64,000 nt of DNA from DATKHF01 sp035510355 (GCA_035510355.1 DATKHF010000001.1:3774-67773); one strand, 5' to 3'. Shown: positions 41,183-49,912, counted from the first letter of the stretch. Notes: generated by a model from the letters alone, not told the origin. Made by a program: numbers and translations.

Positions 41183-42452
41183 AGGACACGAGTTTAGCTA
41201 AGGTCTTCTCAGTCAATAGACGACTCATAATGTCACGACGGTTTTCGGGCTTACTGAGCTCTCCCTGCATCTTTACGTCTTGGTACTGGCCTTTAAGAAT
41301 TTGGAGGCGGATTTCAAGCTCTTCGGGAGTAACGATAATACCTTCCTTGTCCGCAATTTCACTGAGCACCAAACCACCCTTAACACGCTGCTCAGCTTGT
41401 CCACGATTACGCTCACGATGCTGTTCCTCGGTAATGCCTTCCACTTTGAGATGCTCTTGCCAAGTCTGGCCACGGTAAGTGAGATTTTGTCGCTCTTCTT
41501 GCTCCATCGATTCAAGCTGCTCATCAACCAAAACTTTCGGGATACTAACAGTAGCTTTCAAGGTGATCATGTTCACGAGCTCGTTTTCAAACGCTGATTC
41601 AGATTCTCGCTCTCGTTCGGCTGTCAATTGTTTTTTTATATCAGCCTTAAGCTCAGTTAAGGTTTTGAATGGCCCGACCTTAGCGGCGAATGCATCATCA
41701 ACTTTGGGTTCAGTTGCCTCATTAACTTGTTTAGCGGTGACCGTAAAGCTAACTTTGCGGTTTTGAAGTGAGGTTACGTTGTAATCATTTGGAAACGTAA
41801 TGGTAAAGGTTTTTTTATCGCCGGTTTTTAAGCCAACTACTTCTGGTTCAAACCCTGGGATAAATGTATTGCTACCAAGCAATAACGGGTAATCTTTGCC
41901 ATCTGCCCCAGCAATAGGCTCTTTGGTTTTATTATCAACCCCAATAAAGTCTATCGTGACTTCATCGCCATCTTTAGCCACACGTTTGACTTCTTTTTTC
42001 TCCGCTTCTCGAACTTTTAGACGGTCGATAACTTCGTTTATGTCTTTGGCGGTGATGGTTACTGACTTCTTATCAAGCTTGATATGTTTGTAGTCAGGAA
42101 GCGTAACTTCGCCAACCGTACCCATTTCGGCCGTAAACTCAAGGGTCGTAAATGGTACAAACTTGCTAATTTCAACTTGAGGTTGTTCAACTGGTCGGAT
42201 TTTTGTCTGGTTTGCTGCCTCAACATACAACATATTAATTGCTTCATCGAGAAATTCAGACTGTAAGCGTGAGGGCTCAAGACTTTTCTCAACCAAACCT
42301 GCTGGCGCCTTACCGGCACGAAAACCTTGGAGCTTTACATCTTTAGATAATTTACCAACTACTTGTTGCTTTATTCGATCCAGCTCAGCTGAACTGGCAG
42401 TGATTGAAAGCTTCACTCTGGTATCGGCTAGATTTTTTTTCGTAACTTGCAT
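41169..42452 (-). CDS. tig: Trigger factor
   Basis: This 427-aa ribosome-bound chaperone and peptidyl-prolyl isomerase has the ribosome-binding domain at residues 1-about 110. The core motif is QGFRAGKAPAGLVEKSL; the usual GFRxGKxP is present. The FKBP-type domain follows (KDGDEVTIDFIGVDNKTKEP and FIPGFEPEVVGLKTGDKKTF). The helical C-terminal domain is complete. ATG 42452 is preferred to GTG 42458 because of a -10 box eight nt upstream. tig is upstream of clpP, as in many bacteria, with one unknown gene between. Confidence 0.93.
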   Translation of the reverse strand: MQVTKKNLADTRVKLSITASSAELDRIKQQVVGKLSKDVKLQGFRAGKAPAGLVEKSLEPSRLQSEFLDEAINMLYVEAANQTKIRPVEQPQVEISKFVPFTTLEFTAEMGTVGEVTLPDYKHIKLDKKSVTITAKDINEVIDRLKVREAEKKEVKRVAKDGDEVTIDFIGVDNKTKEPIAGADGKDYPLLLGSNTFIPGFEPEVVGLKTGDKKTFTITFPNDYNVTSLQNRKVSFTVTAKQVNEATEPKVDDAFAAKVGPFKTLTELKADIKKQLTAERERESESAFENELVNMITLKATVSIPKVLVDEQLESMEQEERQNLTYRGQTWQEHLKVEGITEEQHRERNRGQAEQRVKGGLVLSEIADKEGIIVTPEELEIRLQILKGQYQDVKMQGELSKPENRRDIMSRLLTEKTLAKLVSYVGA

Positions 42453-42460
42453 GAGCACCC

Positions 42461-42489
42461 ACTGTAACAGATTAGATATCTAAGCGCAA
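42461..42489 (-). promoter_or_regulatory. Possible promoter of tig (near-leaderless)
   Basis: TTGCGC (42489-42484), 17-bp spacer, TACAGT (42466-42461), then 8 nt to the ATG. Confidence 0.5.
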
Positions 42490-42492
42490 ACC

Positions 42493-42951
42493 CTAAACTT
42501 TGAGAACCTTAACAAGAATTGTAATAGCCGCGATAGCCCACAGGCCTTCCACGATTAGACCAGACGGATGCTCAAACCATTGAATTTTCCTATGGAAACG
42601 AGCGAGCCAATATTTAGACTGCTTGACGGTATTGCCAGATTGCGCAGCAAAAAACTTTTTAGCCCACATCAAATCAGGCGAAGTGGCCACGAACGCACAA
42701 ATCGAACCAAGCAGCCAATGGCTTGGTTGCTGAGTCGCTAAAGCTATGACTAATAGGATGCATAGTAGCGCATCAGCAGTAAGCCAGTTGCGAAAGAACT
42801 TAGAGCCCGGGTCAGAAATTTGGCCACCACCTAAGTGTGGTATTCCGTCAAGTACGAAATGCGAAGCAAATGCTAACGGTATAGCAAGTAAGGGATTACC
42901 AATAGATAGCCCAATAACAGCGCCCGTCAGGGCATGATTAGTAGCCGTCAT
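42493..42951 (-). CDS. Membrane protein with YdjM-type histidine/aspartate pattern
   Basis: This 152-aa integral membrane protein has about four hydrophobic segments. The motifs NHALTGAVIGLSIGNPLLAI, then ASHFVLDGIPH, then ATSPDLMWAKK carry His and Asp residues in the arrangement of membrane-bound metal-dependent hydrolases (YdjM-like). Function is unproved. It overlaps hisS by 4 bp and lies directly upstream of the tig promoter on the same strand. A link with hisS is positional only. Confidence 0.6.
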   Translation of the reverse strand: MTATNHALTGAVIGLSIGNPLLAIPLAFASHFVLDGIPHLGGGQISDPGSKFFRNWLTADALLCILLVIALATQQPSHWLLGSICAFVATSPDLMWAKKFFAAQSGNTVKQSKYWLARFHRKIQWFEHPSGLIVEGLWAIAAITILVKVLKV

Positions 42952-44240
42952 TGCTGGCGAGAATCTTTTAAAATAGTTGCAATACTTTTCAGGTCGGTCT
43001 TTTCTTCTTTACCGGTTTCTAAGTTTTTAAGCGTGAACTGCTCATCGGCTAGCTCCTTAGCACCAATAAATATCACGTAGTTAATACCTTTTTTTACAGC
43101 CGTCTTGATCTGCTTATCAATACTCCGACCGCTCAAATCGACAGCAACATTCAGGGACATTTTCCGGAGATCAGATGCAGCTTTTTGAACACCTGGAGAC
43201 AGCCCATCAACTAGAGCTATATATGCGTCTGTTTCTGATCGGGATGCTGGCAATAAGCTATGAACATCCAAAAAATCCTGCAAGGTGACATCACCCATGC
43301 CAAAACCAACGCTAGCAACTGACTCAGCCCCAAATAGCCCAACAAGTCCATCATACCGGCCGCCACCGAACATCGATCGATTGTTCTCCGGATTAGTGTC
43401 AAATACTTCAAATACGATGTCAGTGTAATAATCAAAACCACGCATTAAGCTTAAATCGTCGACGATATTCGTAACTCCTCCGACAGCTAACAATTTTTTT
43501 AACTCCATTAATTCCTGCACCGAGGCGTGCTTGCCGTACTTTTCAGGCAGATCGTCAAAAGATTGCACTGACAGTAATTCATGAAGTTCTTTGGCCTTCT
43601 CGGAGTCTACTAACTTGCTGAGCGCTGCAAAAAACTCATCATGTGGCATTTTAGCCTTATGATCTATCAAACGTATAACAGGCAATACCTTATCAACGTC
43701 TTCGCTTACATAATCATGCAGTATTGCGTTAATAAGTTTGCGGCTATTAAGCCGAATTGCATACATGTCAGGAGTTGCGCCATAGGCCTTCATAATGGCG
43801 TCAGCTACGAAGATAATTTCCATTTCGGCCGTAAGTGCTTCAACGCCAAAAATATCGACGTTAAGCTGCCAGTGCTCCCGCAGACGACCGCGCTGAGGTC
43901 GTTCATAGCGCCAGAGGTTAGGAATGCTGTACCATCGTAGTGGATATGCCAACTCTTGGCGCTTGGCGGCAACCATACGACTGACCGTAGGTGTCATCTC
44001 GGGACGAATTGTAACTTTACGCCCTCCACGATCCTCAAAACTGTACGTTTGTTCAGTAACTATCTCTTCGCTACTTTTGCTTAAATATAGTTCTAATGGC
44101 TCAATGATTGGTGCATCGTATTCTTCATAGCCATACCGCTCAACTACTGACCGCATCGTATTAAACATGTATTTTTGCGCGCGTTTGTCAGCAGGGTAAA
44201 AGTCTCGCGCGCCTTTATATGGTTGAGTCGGTAAAGCCAT
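42948..44240 (-). CDS. hisS: Histidyl-tRNA synthetase
   Basis: This 430-aa class II aminoacyl-tRNA synthetase has motif 2 RWYSIPNLWRYERPQRGRLR followed by EHWQLNVDIFGVE. The histidine-binding segment is MRGFDYYTDIVFEVFD. Motif 3 is SVGFGMGDVTLQDFL. A C-terminal anticodon-binding domain follows. Length is normal. It lies upstream of the membrane protein and tig on the minus strand, following tRNA-Val. Confidence 0.97.
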   Translation of the reverse strand: MALPTQPYKGARDFYPADKRAQKYMFNTMRSVVERYGYEEYDAPIIEPLELYLSKSSEEIVTEQTYSFEDRGGRKVTIRPEMTPTVSRMVAAKRQELAYPLRWYSIPNLWRYERPQRGRLREHWQLNVDIFGVEALTAEMEIIFVADAIMKAYGATPDMYAIRLNSRKLINAILHDYVSEDVDKVLPVIRLIDHKAKMPHDEFFAALSKLVDSEKAKELHELLSVQSFDDLPEKYGKHASVQELMELKKLLAVGGVTNIVDDLSLMRGFDYYTDIVFEVFDTNPENNRSMFGGGRYDGLVGLFGAESVASVGFGMGDVTLQDFLDVHSLLPASRSETDAYIALVDGLSPGVQKAASDLRKMSLNVAVDLSGRSIDKQIKTAVKKGINYVIFIGAKELADEQFTLKNLETGKEEKTDLKSIATILKDSRQQ

Positions 44241-44318
44241 AGAATGTTCCCATCATACAATATTTTGCTAATCGGATTGGTGGTTAATGTAATGTGTGCC
44301 GTTTTGGAGTACTAATTA

Positions 44319-44395
44319 TGGTGGGTGATGAGGGATTCGAACCCCCGACCCCCTGAGTGTAAATCAGGTGCTCTAGCCAGCTGAGCTAATCACCC
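44319..44395 (-). tRNA. tRNA-Val (anticodon TAC), CCA encoded
   Basis: On the minus strand GGGTGAT pairs with ATCACCC, followed by A and encoded CCA (44319-44321). The anticodon stem CCTGA/TCAGG carries loop TTTACAC, giving TAC (Val). Confidence 0.95.
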
Positions 44396-44447
44396 ATAAA
44401 TATCGCTACCGTCCTATAAGCCTCGTAGATTATATCATGATACGTCA

Positions 44448-44476
44448 TTGATTTTCTGAAGCACGACCCGTATCCT
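44448..44476 (+). promoter_or_regulatory. Promoter of tRNA-Leu(GAG)
   Basis: TTGATT (44448-44453), 17-bp spacer, TATCCT (44471-44476), 15 bp before the tRNA. Confidence 0.65.
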
Positions 44477-44491
44477 ATGAGGGAGTTAGAT

Positions 44492-44575
44492 GCGCGAGTG
44501 GTGGAACGGTAGACACACTTGTCTGAGGGGCAAGCGCCGCAAGGCTTGGAGGTTCAAATCCTCTCTCGCGCACCA
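44492..44575 (+). tRNA. tRNA-Leu (anticodon GAG), CCA encoded
   Basis: GCGCGAG pairs with CTCGCGC, followed by A and encoded CCA (44573-44575). The anticodon stem CTTGT/GCAAG carries loop CTGAGGG, giving GAG (Leu). It has a long class II variable arm. Confidence 0.95.
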
Positions 44576-44577
44576 AA

Positions 44578-46212
44578 TTACCCACGCGGCATGTGATCAT
44601 ACCAAGAACCAAGAGAATAATCTCGTCTGAGAAGTGGCTTGAGGTCATCTAATGTAGCATTTACTTTGACGCCAGGGTTAAGTGTTCCGTAGGGGTCGAA
44701 TATCTGCTTAAGCTTCTGGAAGAGGCCATATGCAGTCTCACCATACAGTTTATGTAGGTACGGTGTGCGTAGACGACCATCACCATGTCCACCGCTTGTG
44801 CTGCCACCTAAATCATTAATGAGTTCACTATATTCATCAAGTAGACGGAAAAGTAATTGACGGTCACCAACTTGGTTGAGGTCAAGGTAAGGCATAATGT
44901 GCAGGTTTGCATCGCCAGCGTGACCCCAAATTGCTGATTTGATATGGTTCCGCTCTAACATTTGATACGTACCATCAAGATATTCGGCTAATTTTTCAGG
45001 CGGCACAATTCCGTCTTCGATAAACGGTAGTGCATGCTTCTTGCCTTTGTTGTGAGCTAGAACGGTTGCAACGCTATGTCGTAATTTCTGTAACTGTCGC
45101 TGCTCTTCCTCTTCTGTAGCAAGTCGTTGAGATATTGCATGTTTCTCAAATATCTTTTCGGCTTTTTTGGCAGCATGTTTCTGGGTTCGCTCATTGGCGT
45201 CGTCAAATTCTACAATAATAATAACCTTTGGAAATGGTTTGACTATGATCTCTTTTAATTGACTAGGGTTTATCTCGTTCACTAGATCTAGCAGACCTTC
45301 ATCGAGCATTTCAATCGATGACGGCAAATCTGAAAGTCTCCGTAGCGCACTAACGGCTTGAGCAGCTAAATTGACGTCATCAAACATTCCTACAAGTAAA
45401 GTAGTTGTTGGAGTATGCGGCAACGTATCGAGCGTGATTTCAGTAATTATACCGAGGGTACCCTCAGAGCCAACGAATAGTGGCGAGAGATCAAAACCGT
45501 TCTTAGTTTTAATATCGAGTAAATCATAACCGGCTGTATTTTTCGTAACACCCCGGCGCATTCCTTCAATTGTCTCACGGTTTTCTTCAAGTAAGGCATC
45601 CATCGCACGATAAATTTCTCCTTCAAATGTGGCTAAACCGAGCTTTTTATTCAGTTCGCGCTTGCCAAGTGGCTGGGTATCAATCACTTCACCATTAGCC
45701 AAGACAACCCGCAAACTCTGGACAAATGTACGTGTATCGCCATACTTAAAGGACTTATCACCACTTGAGTTCTTAGCTACAGCCCCGCCAACAGTGGAAT
45801 ACTCTAGCGTACTCGGTGCGGCCGGCAAGAACAAACCGTGCGTGATCAACGTTTGCTGCAATTTACCATAGTTAATGCCAGGCTCAACAACAACCTGGCC
45901 ACTTTTACTATCAATCTCAATAATGCGGTTCATATGAGCCGGAAAGGCCATGATAACTCCAGAGCCTAGTGCTGCACCAGTTTGATCGGTTCCACTACCT
46001 CGTGCGGTAATCGGGATAATACGGCCGCGTTCGGCCAATTGCCAAGTAAAACGGGCTGTCTTACGTACATCGCCTTCGCTCCGTGGATAGACAACCGTCG
46101 TAGGTAATAAAGTAAAGATGCTGGCGTCGGTAGAGAAGTATTCACGAGCATCACTGGAGTCCATTACTTCGCCAGTTAAATGCTCTTGTAAATACTGTGT
46201 GACCTTACTCAT
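44578..46212 (-). CDS. FAD-linked oxidase (GlcD / D-lactate dehydrogenase type)
   Basis: This 544-aa predicted flavoenzyme oxidises a 2-hydroxy acid such as lactate or glycolate. The FAD-binding domain has ITARGSGTDQTGAALGSGVI and APSTLEYSTVGGAVAKNSSG. The C-terminal substrate domain has IWGHAGDANLHIMPYLDLN and GGSTSGGHGDGR. A separate iron-sulfur domain is absent. Start ATG 46212 gives a normal N-terminus (MSKVTQYLQEHL); an earlier ATG at 46236 is also possible. Weak promoter motifs (TACATA, 7 nt upstream) suggest leaderless translation. An oxidase is of interest in a lineage thought to be fermentative; the substrate is not decided. Confidence 0.85.
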   Translation of the reverse strand: MSKVTQYLQEHLTGEVMDSSDAREYFSTDASIFTLLPTTVVYPRSEGDVRKTARFTWQLAERGRIIPITARGSGTDQTGAALGSGVIMAFPAHMNRIIEIDSKSGQVVVEPGINYGKLQQTLITHGLFLPAAPSTLEYSTVGGAVAKNSSGDKSFKYGDTRTFVQSLRVVLANGEVIDTQPLGKRELNKKLGLATFEGEIYRAMDALLEENRETIEGMRRGVTKNTAGYDLLDIKTKNGFDLSPLFVGSEGTLGIITEITLDTLPHTPTTTLLVGMFDDVNLAAQAVSALRRLSDLPSSIEMLDEGLLDLVNEINPSQLKEIIVKPFPKVIIIVEFDDANERTQKHAAKKAEKIFEKHAISQRLATEEEEQRQLQKLRHSVATVLAHNKGKKHALPFIEDGIVPPEKLAEYLDGTYQMLERNHIKSAIWGHAGDANLHIMPYLDLNQVGDRQLLFRLLDEYSELINDLGGSTSGGHGDGRLRTPYLHKLYGETAYGLFQKLKQIFDPYGTLNPGVKVNATLDDLKPLLRRDYSLGSWYDHMPRG

Positions 46213-46361
46213 AGATCCGTATGTAACCCTCCACATTTTGATTGTTGGTTTCCTACAAGCTATAATAGCATAAACTTTACGGCTGGTAATTCATTAGCAG
46301 GATACTTACTTTTCCATAGAAGTTGGCTGATGTATAAATGCCTTAAACTGTAAGGGCGAAA

Positions 46362-46796
46362 CTATCCATCAATAAAGGCTGCAACTTCGGACCCACCAGG
46401 CTGGGCCGAGATAGGCAGTTCTGCTCCAGCCCTATCGGCCACAGCTGATGCTGCAGCGTCACTAAACATAACACCATCTTGCTCCGCGTTTGATATACCA
46501 TATGCAAACCTCGCAGTAAGTAACCCAGCCAGTACTAGTCGCTTACCGGTGGCTTCTGGCAAGATAGGCCTACCACCCCGACGCGTGACTGCTAGTCCAG
46601 CAGCAACCACGGCCGTGGCTGCAAAGCTAAAATTTCCTATACGTCGATAGAGATCGGCTCTATTCACATGTCTTGCACGAACTGATTCTATCGTGTCCAT
46701 AACACCGAGTTCAGCCGGAAGCATTCTCGTCGGTTTAGAACCTACATCATCTTCAGGTGCTTGCGGGTCTCGTTCGGTCATGTCACTAGTATCCAT
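46362..46796 (-). CDS. 144-aa protein of unknown function
   Basis: I do not recognise it. The N-terminus is acidic (DMTERDPQAPEDDVGSKPTR), followed by DTIESVRARHVNRADLYRRI. The segment NFSFAATAVVAAGLAVTRRG is hydrophobic enough for one membrane helix, and LVLAGLLTARFAYGIS is a second candidate. The C-terminal part is Ala-rich. The gene stands alone between the oxidase and the toxin-antitoxin region. Real coding is likely from its length and composition, but unproved. Confidence 0.55.
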   Translation of the reverse strand: MDTSDMTERDPQAPEDDVGSKPTRMLPAELGVMDTIESVRARHVNRADLYRRIGNFSFAATAVVAAGLAVTRRGGRPILPEATGKRLVLAGLLTARFAYGISNAEQDGVMFSDAAASAVADRAGAELPISAQPGGSEVAAFIDG

Positions 46797-46928
46797 TACT
46801 TACACATATTCTCAAAGCATGAGCGTGTAAGCGTCGATTGATAAAAATGGTGGACTTGAAGCACTTTCTTTCGAACACCTTTTAGGCTGGTTAGACTGTT
46901 TATTGAAATTTTTATATATAATATAAGT

Positions 46929-46985
46929 GGCAGATTACGTGGATGAGCCAAGTTGCTCATCGAGTCCAAAGTTTCTGCCTTTTTT
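46929..46985 (+). ncRNA. Compact hairpin RNA / intrinsic terminator
   Basis: Outer stem GGCAGA (46929-46934) / TCTGCC (46974-46979) encloses a perfect inner stem GATGAGC (46942-46948) / GCTCATC (46955-46961) with a 6-nt loop. TTTTTT (46980-46985) follows. AT-rich sequence with TATAAT or TATAAG lies just upstream. No gene precedes it on this strand, so it may be a free small RNA or an orphan terminator. Confidence 0.5.
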
Positions 46986-46997
46986 ATACTATGACAC

Positions 46998-47027
46998 TTG
47001 ACTAGTTACACTATTGTAGTGTACACT
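46998..47027 (+). promoter_or_regulatory. Promoter and operator of the VapBC-type pair
   Basis: TTGACT (46998-47003), 18-bp spacer, TACACT (47022-47027). Between the boxes is the perfect inverted repeat TACACTA-TTG-TAGTGTA (47007-47023). A third TACACTA half-site overlaps the -10 box. This fits autorepression by the antitoxin. Confidence 0.72.
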
Positions 47028-47036
47028 ATGAACATT

Positions 47037-47258
47037 ATGAAGAATATAACACTATCTGCCCCTGAAGAACTAATTGAAAAAGCTCGGAAAGAGGCGTATG
47101 CAAATGGTACTACTCTGAACCAGGAATTTCGTGAGTGGTTAGAGTCAAGAAACATGAGCGGCGAAGAACATGTGGCTCAATATAGACAACTATTAAAAAA
47201 ACTATCACATGTCAATGCAGGACGTAAGTTTACTCGTGATGAAATGAACGAACGATAA
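47037..47258 (+). CDS. VapB-type antitoxin
   Basis: This 73-aa predicted antitoxin has an N-terminal ribbon-helix-helix: MKNITLSAPEELIEKARKEA, then ANGTTLNQEFREWLE. The C-terminal tail (SHVNAGRKFTRDEMNER) is polar and would bind the toxin. ATG 47037 is chosen because the -10 box ends at 47027; the earlier ATG at 47028 would precede the transcription start. It lies 4 bp before the PIN toxin gene. Confidence 0.82.
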   Translation: MKNITLSAPEELIEKARKEAYANGTTLNQEFREWLESRNMSGEEHVAQYRQLLKKLSHVNAGRKFTRDEMNER

Positions 47259-47262
47259 AGTT

Positions 47263-47691
47263 ATGACAAAACAGGATAAGGTTTTCTTTGATACTAACGT
47301 ACTTGTTTATCAGTTTGATAAAACAGCACCAAGAAAGCAGCAACAAGCTATAGAACTGATCGAAAAATATATAGCAAACAAGCAGGCTGTCATAAGCTCA
47401 CAAGTATTACAAGAGTTTATGAATGTCTCATTAAAGAAATTCGATACTAAATTATCGATAGATCAGTTAGAACTAGTCATGGATGATCTACTAATACCGA
47501 TGTGTCATCACTTTCCGGTTTTCGATTATTACAAGCGTGCACTTAGATTTTATTCATCAAATAGCATAAGTTTTTATGATGCTTTGATCATACAAGCTGC
47601 TTTAGATTTAAATTGTAGAGTTCTTTATAGTGAAGATTTTCAGGATGGTCAGAAATTCGATGGACTGACTATAAAGAATCCTTTCTCGTGA
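47263..47691 (+). CDS. PIN-domain toxin (VapC family)
   Basis: This 142-aa predicted Mg-dependent endoribonuclease has a PIN fold. The acidic catalytic residues are present: Asp10 in FFDTNVLVY, Glu51 in QEFMN, Asp106 in FYDALII, and Asp125/Asp128 in SEDFQDG. The neighbouring antitoxin supports a VapBC toxin-antitoxin system. VapC proteins cut tRNA or 23S rRNA; the target here is unknown. tRNA-Leu follows 17 bp downstream on the other strand. Confidence 0.88.
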   Translation: MTKQDKVFFDTNVLVYQFDKTAPRKQQQAIELIEKYIANKQAVISSQVLQEFMNVSLKKFDTKLSIDQLELVMDDLLIPMCHHFPVFDYYKRALRFYSSNSISFYDALIIQAALDLNCRVLYSEDFQDGQKFDGLTIKNPFS

Positions 47692-47707
47692 TAATTAAAG
47701 TCCGTTC

Positions 47708-47792
47708 TGGTGGGGATGAAAGGACTTGAACCTTCACGCCTTGCGGCACATGCTCCTAAGGCATGCGTGTCTACCAATTCCACCACATCCCC
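47708..47792 (-). tRNA. tRNA-Leu (anticodon TAG), CCA encoded
   Basis: On the minus strand GGGGATG pairs with CATCCCC, followed by A and encoded CCA (47708-47710). The anticodon stem CATGC/GCATG carries loop CTTAGGA, giving TAG (Leu). It has a long variable arm. Confidence 0.95.
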
Positions 47793-47827
47793 ATCTTCTC
47801 GTTCATTATATGATACCGCACTGCTAG

Positions 47828-47856
47828 TTGACAAATTGGTAACACTGCGTGATAGT
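47828..47856 (+). promoter_or_regulatory. Promoter of the membrane-protein gene
   Basis: TTGACA (47828-47833), 17-bp spacer, GATAGT (47851-47856). Confidence 0.65.
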
Positions 47857-47889
47857 TTAGTCTATAACAACGTATTAAAGGAAAAACCT

Positions 47890-48528
47890 ATGAGCACAAC
47901 AGAAAAAGCATCTACTCCAGCAACATTTCCTGGAGCGTTTTCGCTACTTATGCCAAGCTGGGAAGGTGTAAAGCTTAATATTATTACATTTATTGAACTA
48001 GCCTTTATACCGGTTCTATTTAGTTTACTGGGATCAATAGTCAATCATGGTTCCTCAACAACTACCGGCACGATACTGCAGATCACGGCTGATATAGTGT
48101 CAGCTATTTTTGCACCTGCACTTATCGTTACCCAGCTAAAGAGTGCCCGGCGACAGACAATAGATTTTTCGGAAGCTCTTAAAACTGGTCTGCGGTTTTT
48201 GTGGCGGCTTATCGGCTTAACTATCTGTTTAGCCGTGATCATTGGAATTGGGTTTGTATTGTTTATTGTGCCCGGCTTTTTTATGTTGCGCCGCTATTTC
48301 CTGGCACCGTATTACTTAGTTGACCGCGATATGAAAGTTTTTGATGCTATGAAGACCTGTGCAGCTGATTCTAAGCGATTTAGCTCGGCGGTATGGGGTC
48401 TTATTGGCGTTGAAATCTTGTTTGTTCTCTTGTCGTTCGTGTTTATTGGTATTATTTTTATCTTTATGTACTACTGCGCTTCAGCTATTCGTTATAACGA
48501 AATCAAATCAGCCGCTAAGCGCACCTAG
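47890..48528 (+). CDS. Integral membrane protein (212 aa), unknown function
   Basis: This 212-aa protein has about four to five transmembrane segments: FIELAFIPVLFSLLGSI, the ILQITADIVSAIFAPALIV region, LTICLAVIIGIGFVLFIVPG and the C-terminal VEILFVLLSFVFIGIIFIF. VPGFFMLRRYFLAPYYLVD is reminiscent of a conserved stretch in DUF975/GDPD-like membrane domains. ATG 47890 is chosen because AAGGA lies upstream and the promoter precedes it; a longer frame would cross tRNA-Leu. No activity can be assigned. Confidence 0.7.
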   Translation: MSTTEKASTPATFPGAFSLLMPSWEGVKLNIITFIELAFIPVLFSLLGSIVNHGSSTTTGTILQITADIVSAIFAPALIVTQLKSARRQTIDFSEALKTGLRFLWRLIGLTICLAVIIGIGFVLFIVPGFFMLRRYFLAPYYLVDRDMKVFDAMKTCAADSKRFSSAVWGLIGVEILFVLLSFVFIGIIFIFMYYCASAIRYNEIKSAAKRT

Positions 48529-48533
48529 ACTAT

Positions 48534-49061
48534 CTAGCGCTTATAGAAAATTAGCTGAGCATCTCCATACCGACGTTGAGCGACTTCGTAAAAATTCTCA
48601 AATGCTGGGACTGCCTGAGCGCCTGGCCAATCAAGCACCAACAGTCCATCTGGCCCCACATGACGAGCCAGTTTCTCTACAAGCTGAAATTGAAGGTCAT
48701 CATACGGTGGCGCAGCAATAACAATATCGAACGTTTGATCGGGGTTATTGTCCGACCATCCACTAGCATTGGCGCGCGTTATTTTTATCTGATGATTAAG
48801 GCCTAAGCTGCTGGCGTTTTTCTTTATGGTGTCATGAGCCTTCTTGTCGATATCAATAGCAATTGCACTCTGTGCACCGCGGCTGAGAGCCTCAAAGCTC
48901 AACGCTCCACTCCCCGCAAATGCATCGAGTACCGTTAAGCCATTAATATCACCAAGACTATTAAATAAGCCGCCACGAACTCGGTCACTCATAGGGTGAG
49001 TTCGATGTCCATGCGGTGAATCGAACGAACGACCGCCAAGCCGCCCAGCGATAATTCTCAT
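48534..49061 (-). CDS. rsmD: 16S rRNA m2G966 methyltransferase RsmD
   Basis: This 175-aa SAM-dependent methyltransferase modifies guanine in 16S rRNA (G966 in E. coli). Motifs: MRIIAGRLGGRSFDSPHG, DRVRGGLFNSLG, the SAM motif VLDAFAGSGALSFEALSRGA and IVIAAPPYDD, where APPY replaces the more common DPPY. Length is normal. It overlaps the next upstream gene by 4 bp and is convergent with the membrane-protein gene. Confidence 0.93.
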   Translation of the reverse strand: MRIIAGRLGGRSFDSPHGHRTHPMSDRVRGGLFNSLGDINGLTVLDAFAGSGALSFEALSRGAQSAIAIDIDKKAHDTIKKNASSLGLNHQIKITRANASGWSDNNPDQTFDIVIAAPPYDDLQFQLVEKLARHVGPDGLLVLDWPGAQAVPAFENFYEVAQRRYGDAQLIFYKR

Positions 49062-49861
49062 GATTTATCAGCTACCGGCGGCACAGTGAGTAGCCCAGCT
49101 TCTACGAAGGCAGCATACCAACTAAGCGTTACGATTCGGACCATCCGGGGTGCCAGCTTTAAGCGTACGTCGCGAGCCAAGAAGGGGGTCCAGCCTTTTT
49201 TATAAAATCGCTCATACATTTTTAACTGCTCAATGTCATGCACATAGTGACGAAATATTTCAACAGAAGAGTTCTCAGCGAGTTGCTGCAAGTCGGCAGC
49301 TGTTGGTCGGGCTGTCGCCAGCGCTAGCGGCAAAATAACCATCCCAGCTCCAGCTTCAAAGGAAGTATGGGTTGTCAGCAGACCTTTTGGCCCGATGAGA
49401 CGGAAACTGCGCCGAACAGTATCTGTCGCATTGTCACCTTTGACAAGAAAATGACTGCCAACCGTCTCACGATCACTCTTTTCTTGCCGGTATAATGTTC
49501 TGAGTTCTGATTCATAGGGAAAATGATGAGCCGGTGTCAAACCATCAACCAGCGCGTGAGCCAACCACGACGCCTCGAACGCTGACCGCGTTGGATCACC
49601 AGCCTTCAGTTCGCGGACAAGCCCCTGATAATGATGGCGTAAGGTATCAAGAAACTCCTTGTTATTACCCGATGGATTATAAAAATGCCAGGGCGGCTCG
49701 CTAGCCCCCTTCTTCAACCTTGTAGCATCAGGTCCATTATTGCCTTCAAAGTGAAGGATATCTGACAAGATTAGATGTGGCTGAGGGTACAGTAGTTCAC
49801 TCAGGTGTTTATAGGCGACCGTGTCGATCTTTTGGTGTGTCTTTATAAAAAACGACCACAT
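49058..49861 (-). CDS. 267-aa protein, possible zinc-dependent phospholipase C-like fold
   Basis: I cannot name it with certainty. It is helical and contains ASWLAHALVDGLTPAHHFPY, where a His/Asp/His arrangement resembles zinc-dependent phospholipase C proteins. Other histidines are near YKHLSELLYPQPHLI and FRHYVHDIEQ. There is no signal peptide, which is unlike secreted phospholipases. It overlaps rsmD by 4 bp and lies 51 bp after recG on the same strand. Function is a structural guess. Confidence 0.5.
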   Translation of the reverse strand: MWSFFIKTHQKIDTVAYKHLSELLYPQPHLILSDILHFEGNNGPDATRLKKGASEPPWHFYNPSGNNKEFLDTLRHHYQGLVRELKAGDPTRSAFEASWLAHALVDGLTPAHHFPYESELRTLYRQEKSDRETVGSHFLVKGDNATDTVRRSFRLIGPKGLLTTHTSFEAGAGMVILPLALATARPTAADLQQLAENSSVEIFRHYVHDIEQLKMYERFYKKGWTPFLARDVRLKLAPRMVRIVTLSWYAAFVEAGLLTVPPVADKS

Positions 49862-49912
49862 ATTTTATTCTTGATTCCTAGGCGCTCTGCCCAAGTTTTA
49901 TGCGTTTCCTGT

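Noticed and set aside
47710..47889. Longer start for the 212-aa membrane protein
   Set aside because: The extra 60 residues are antisense to tRNA-Leu, and a promoter and Shine-Dalgarno lie just before ATG 47890.
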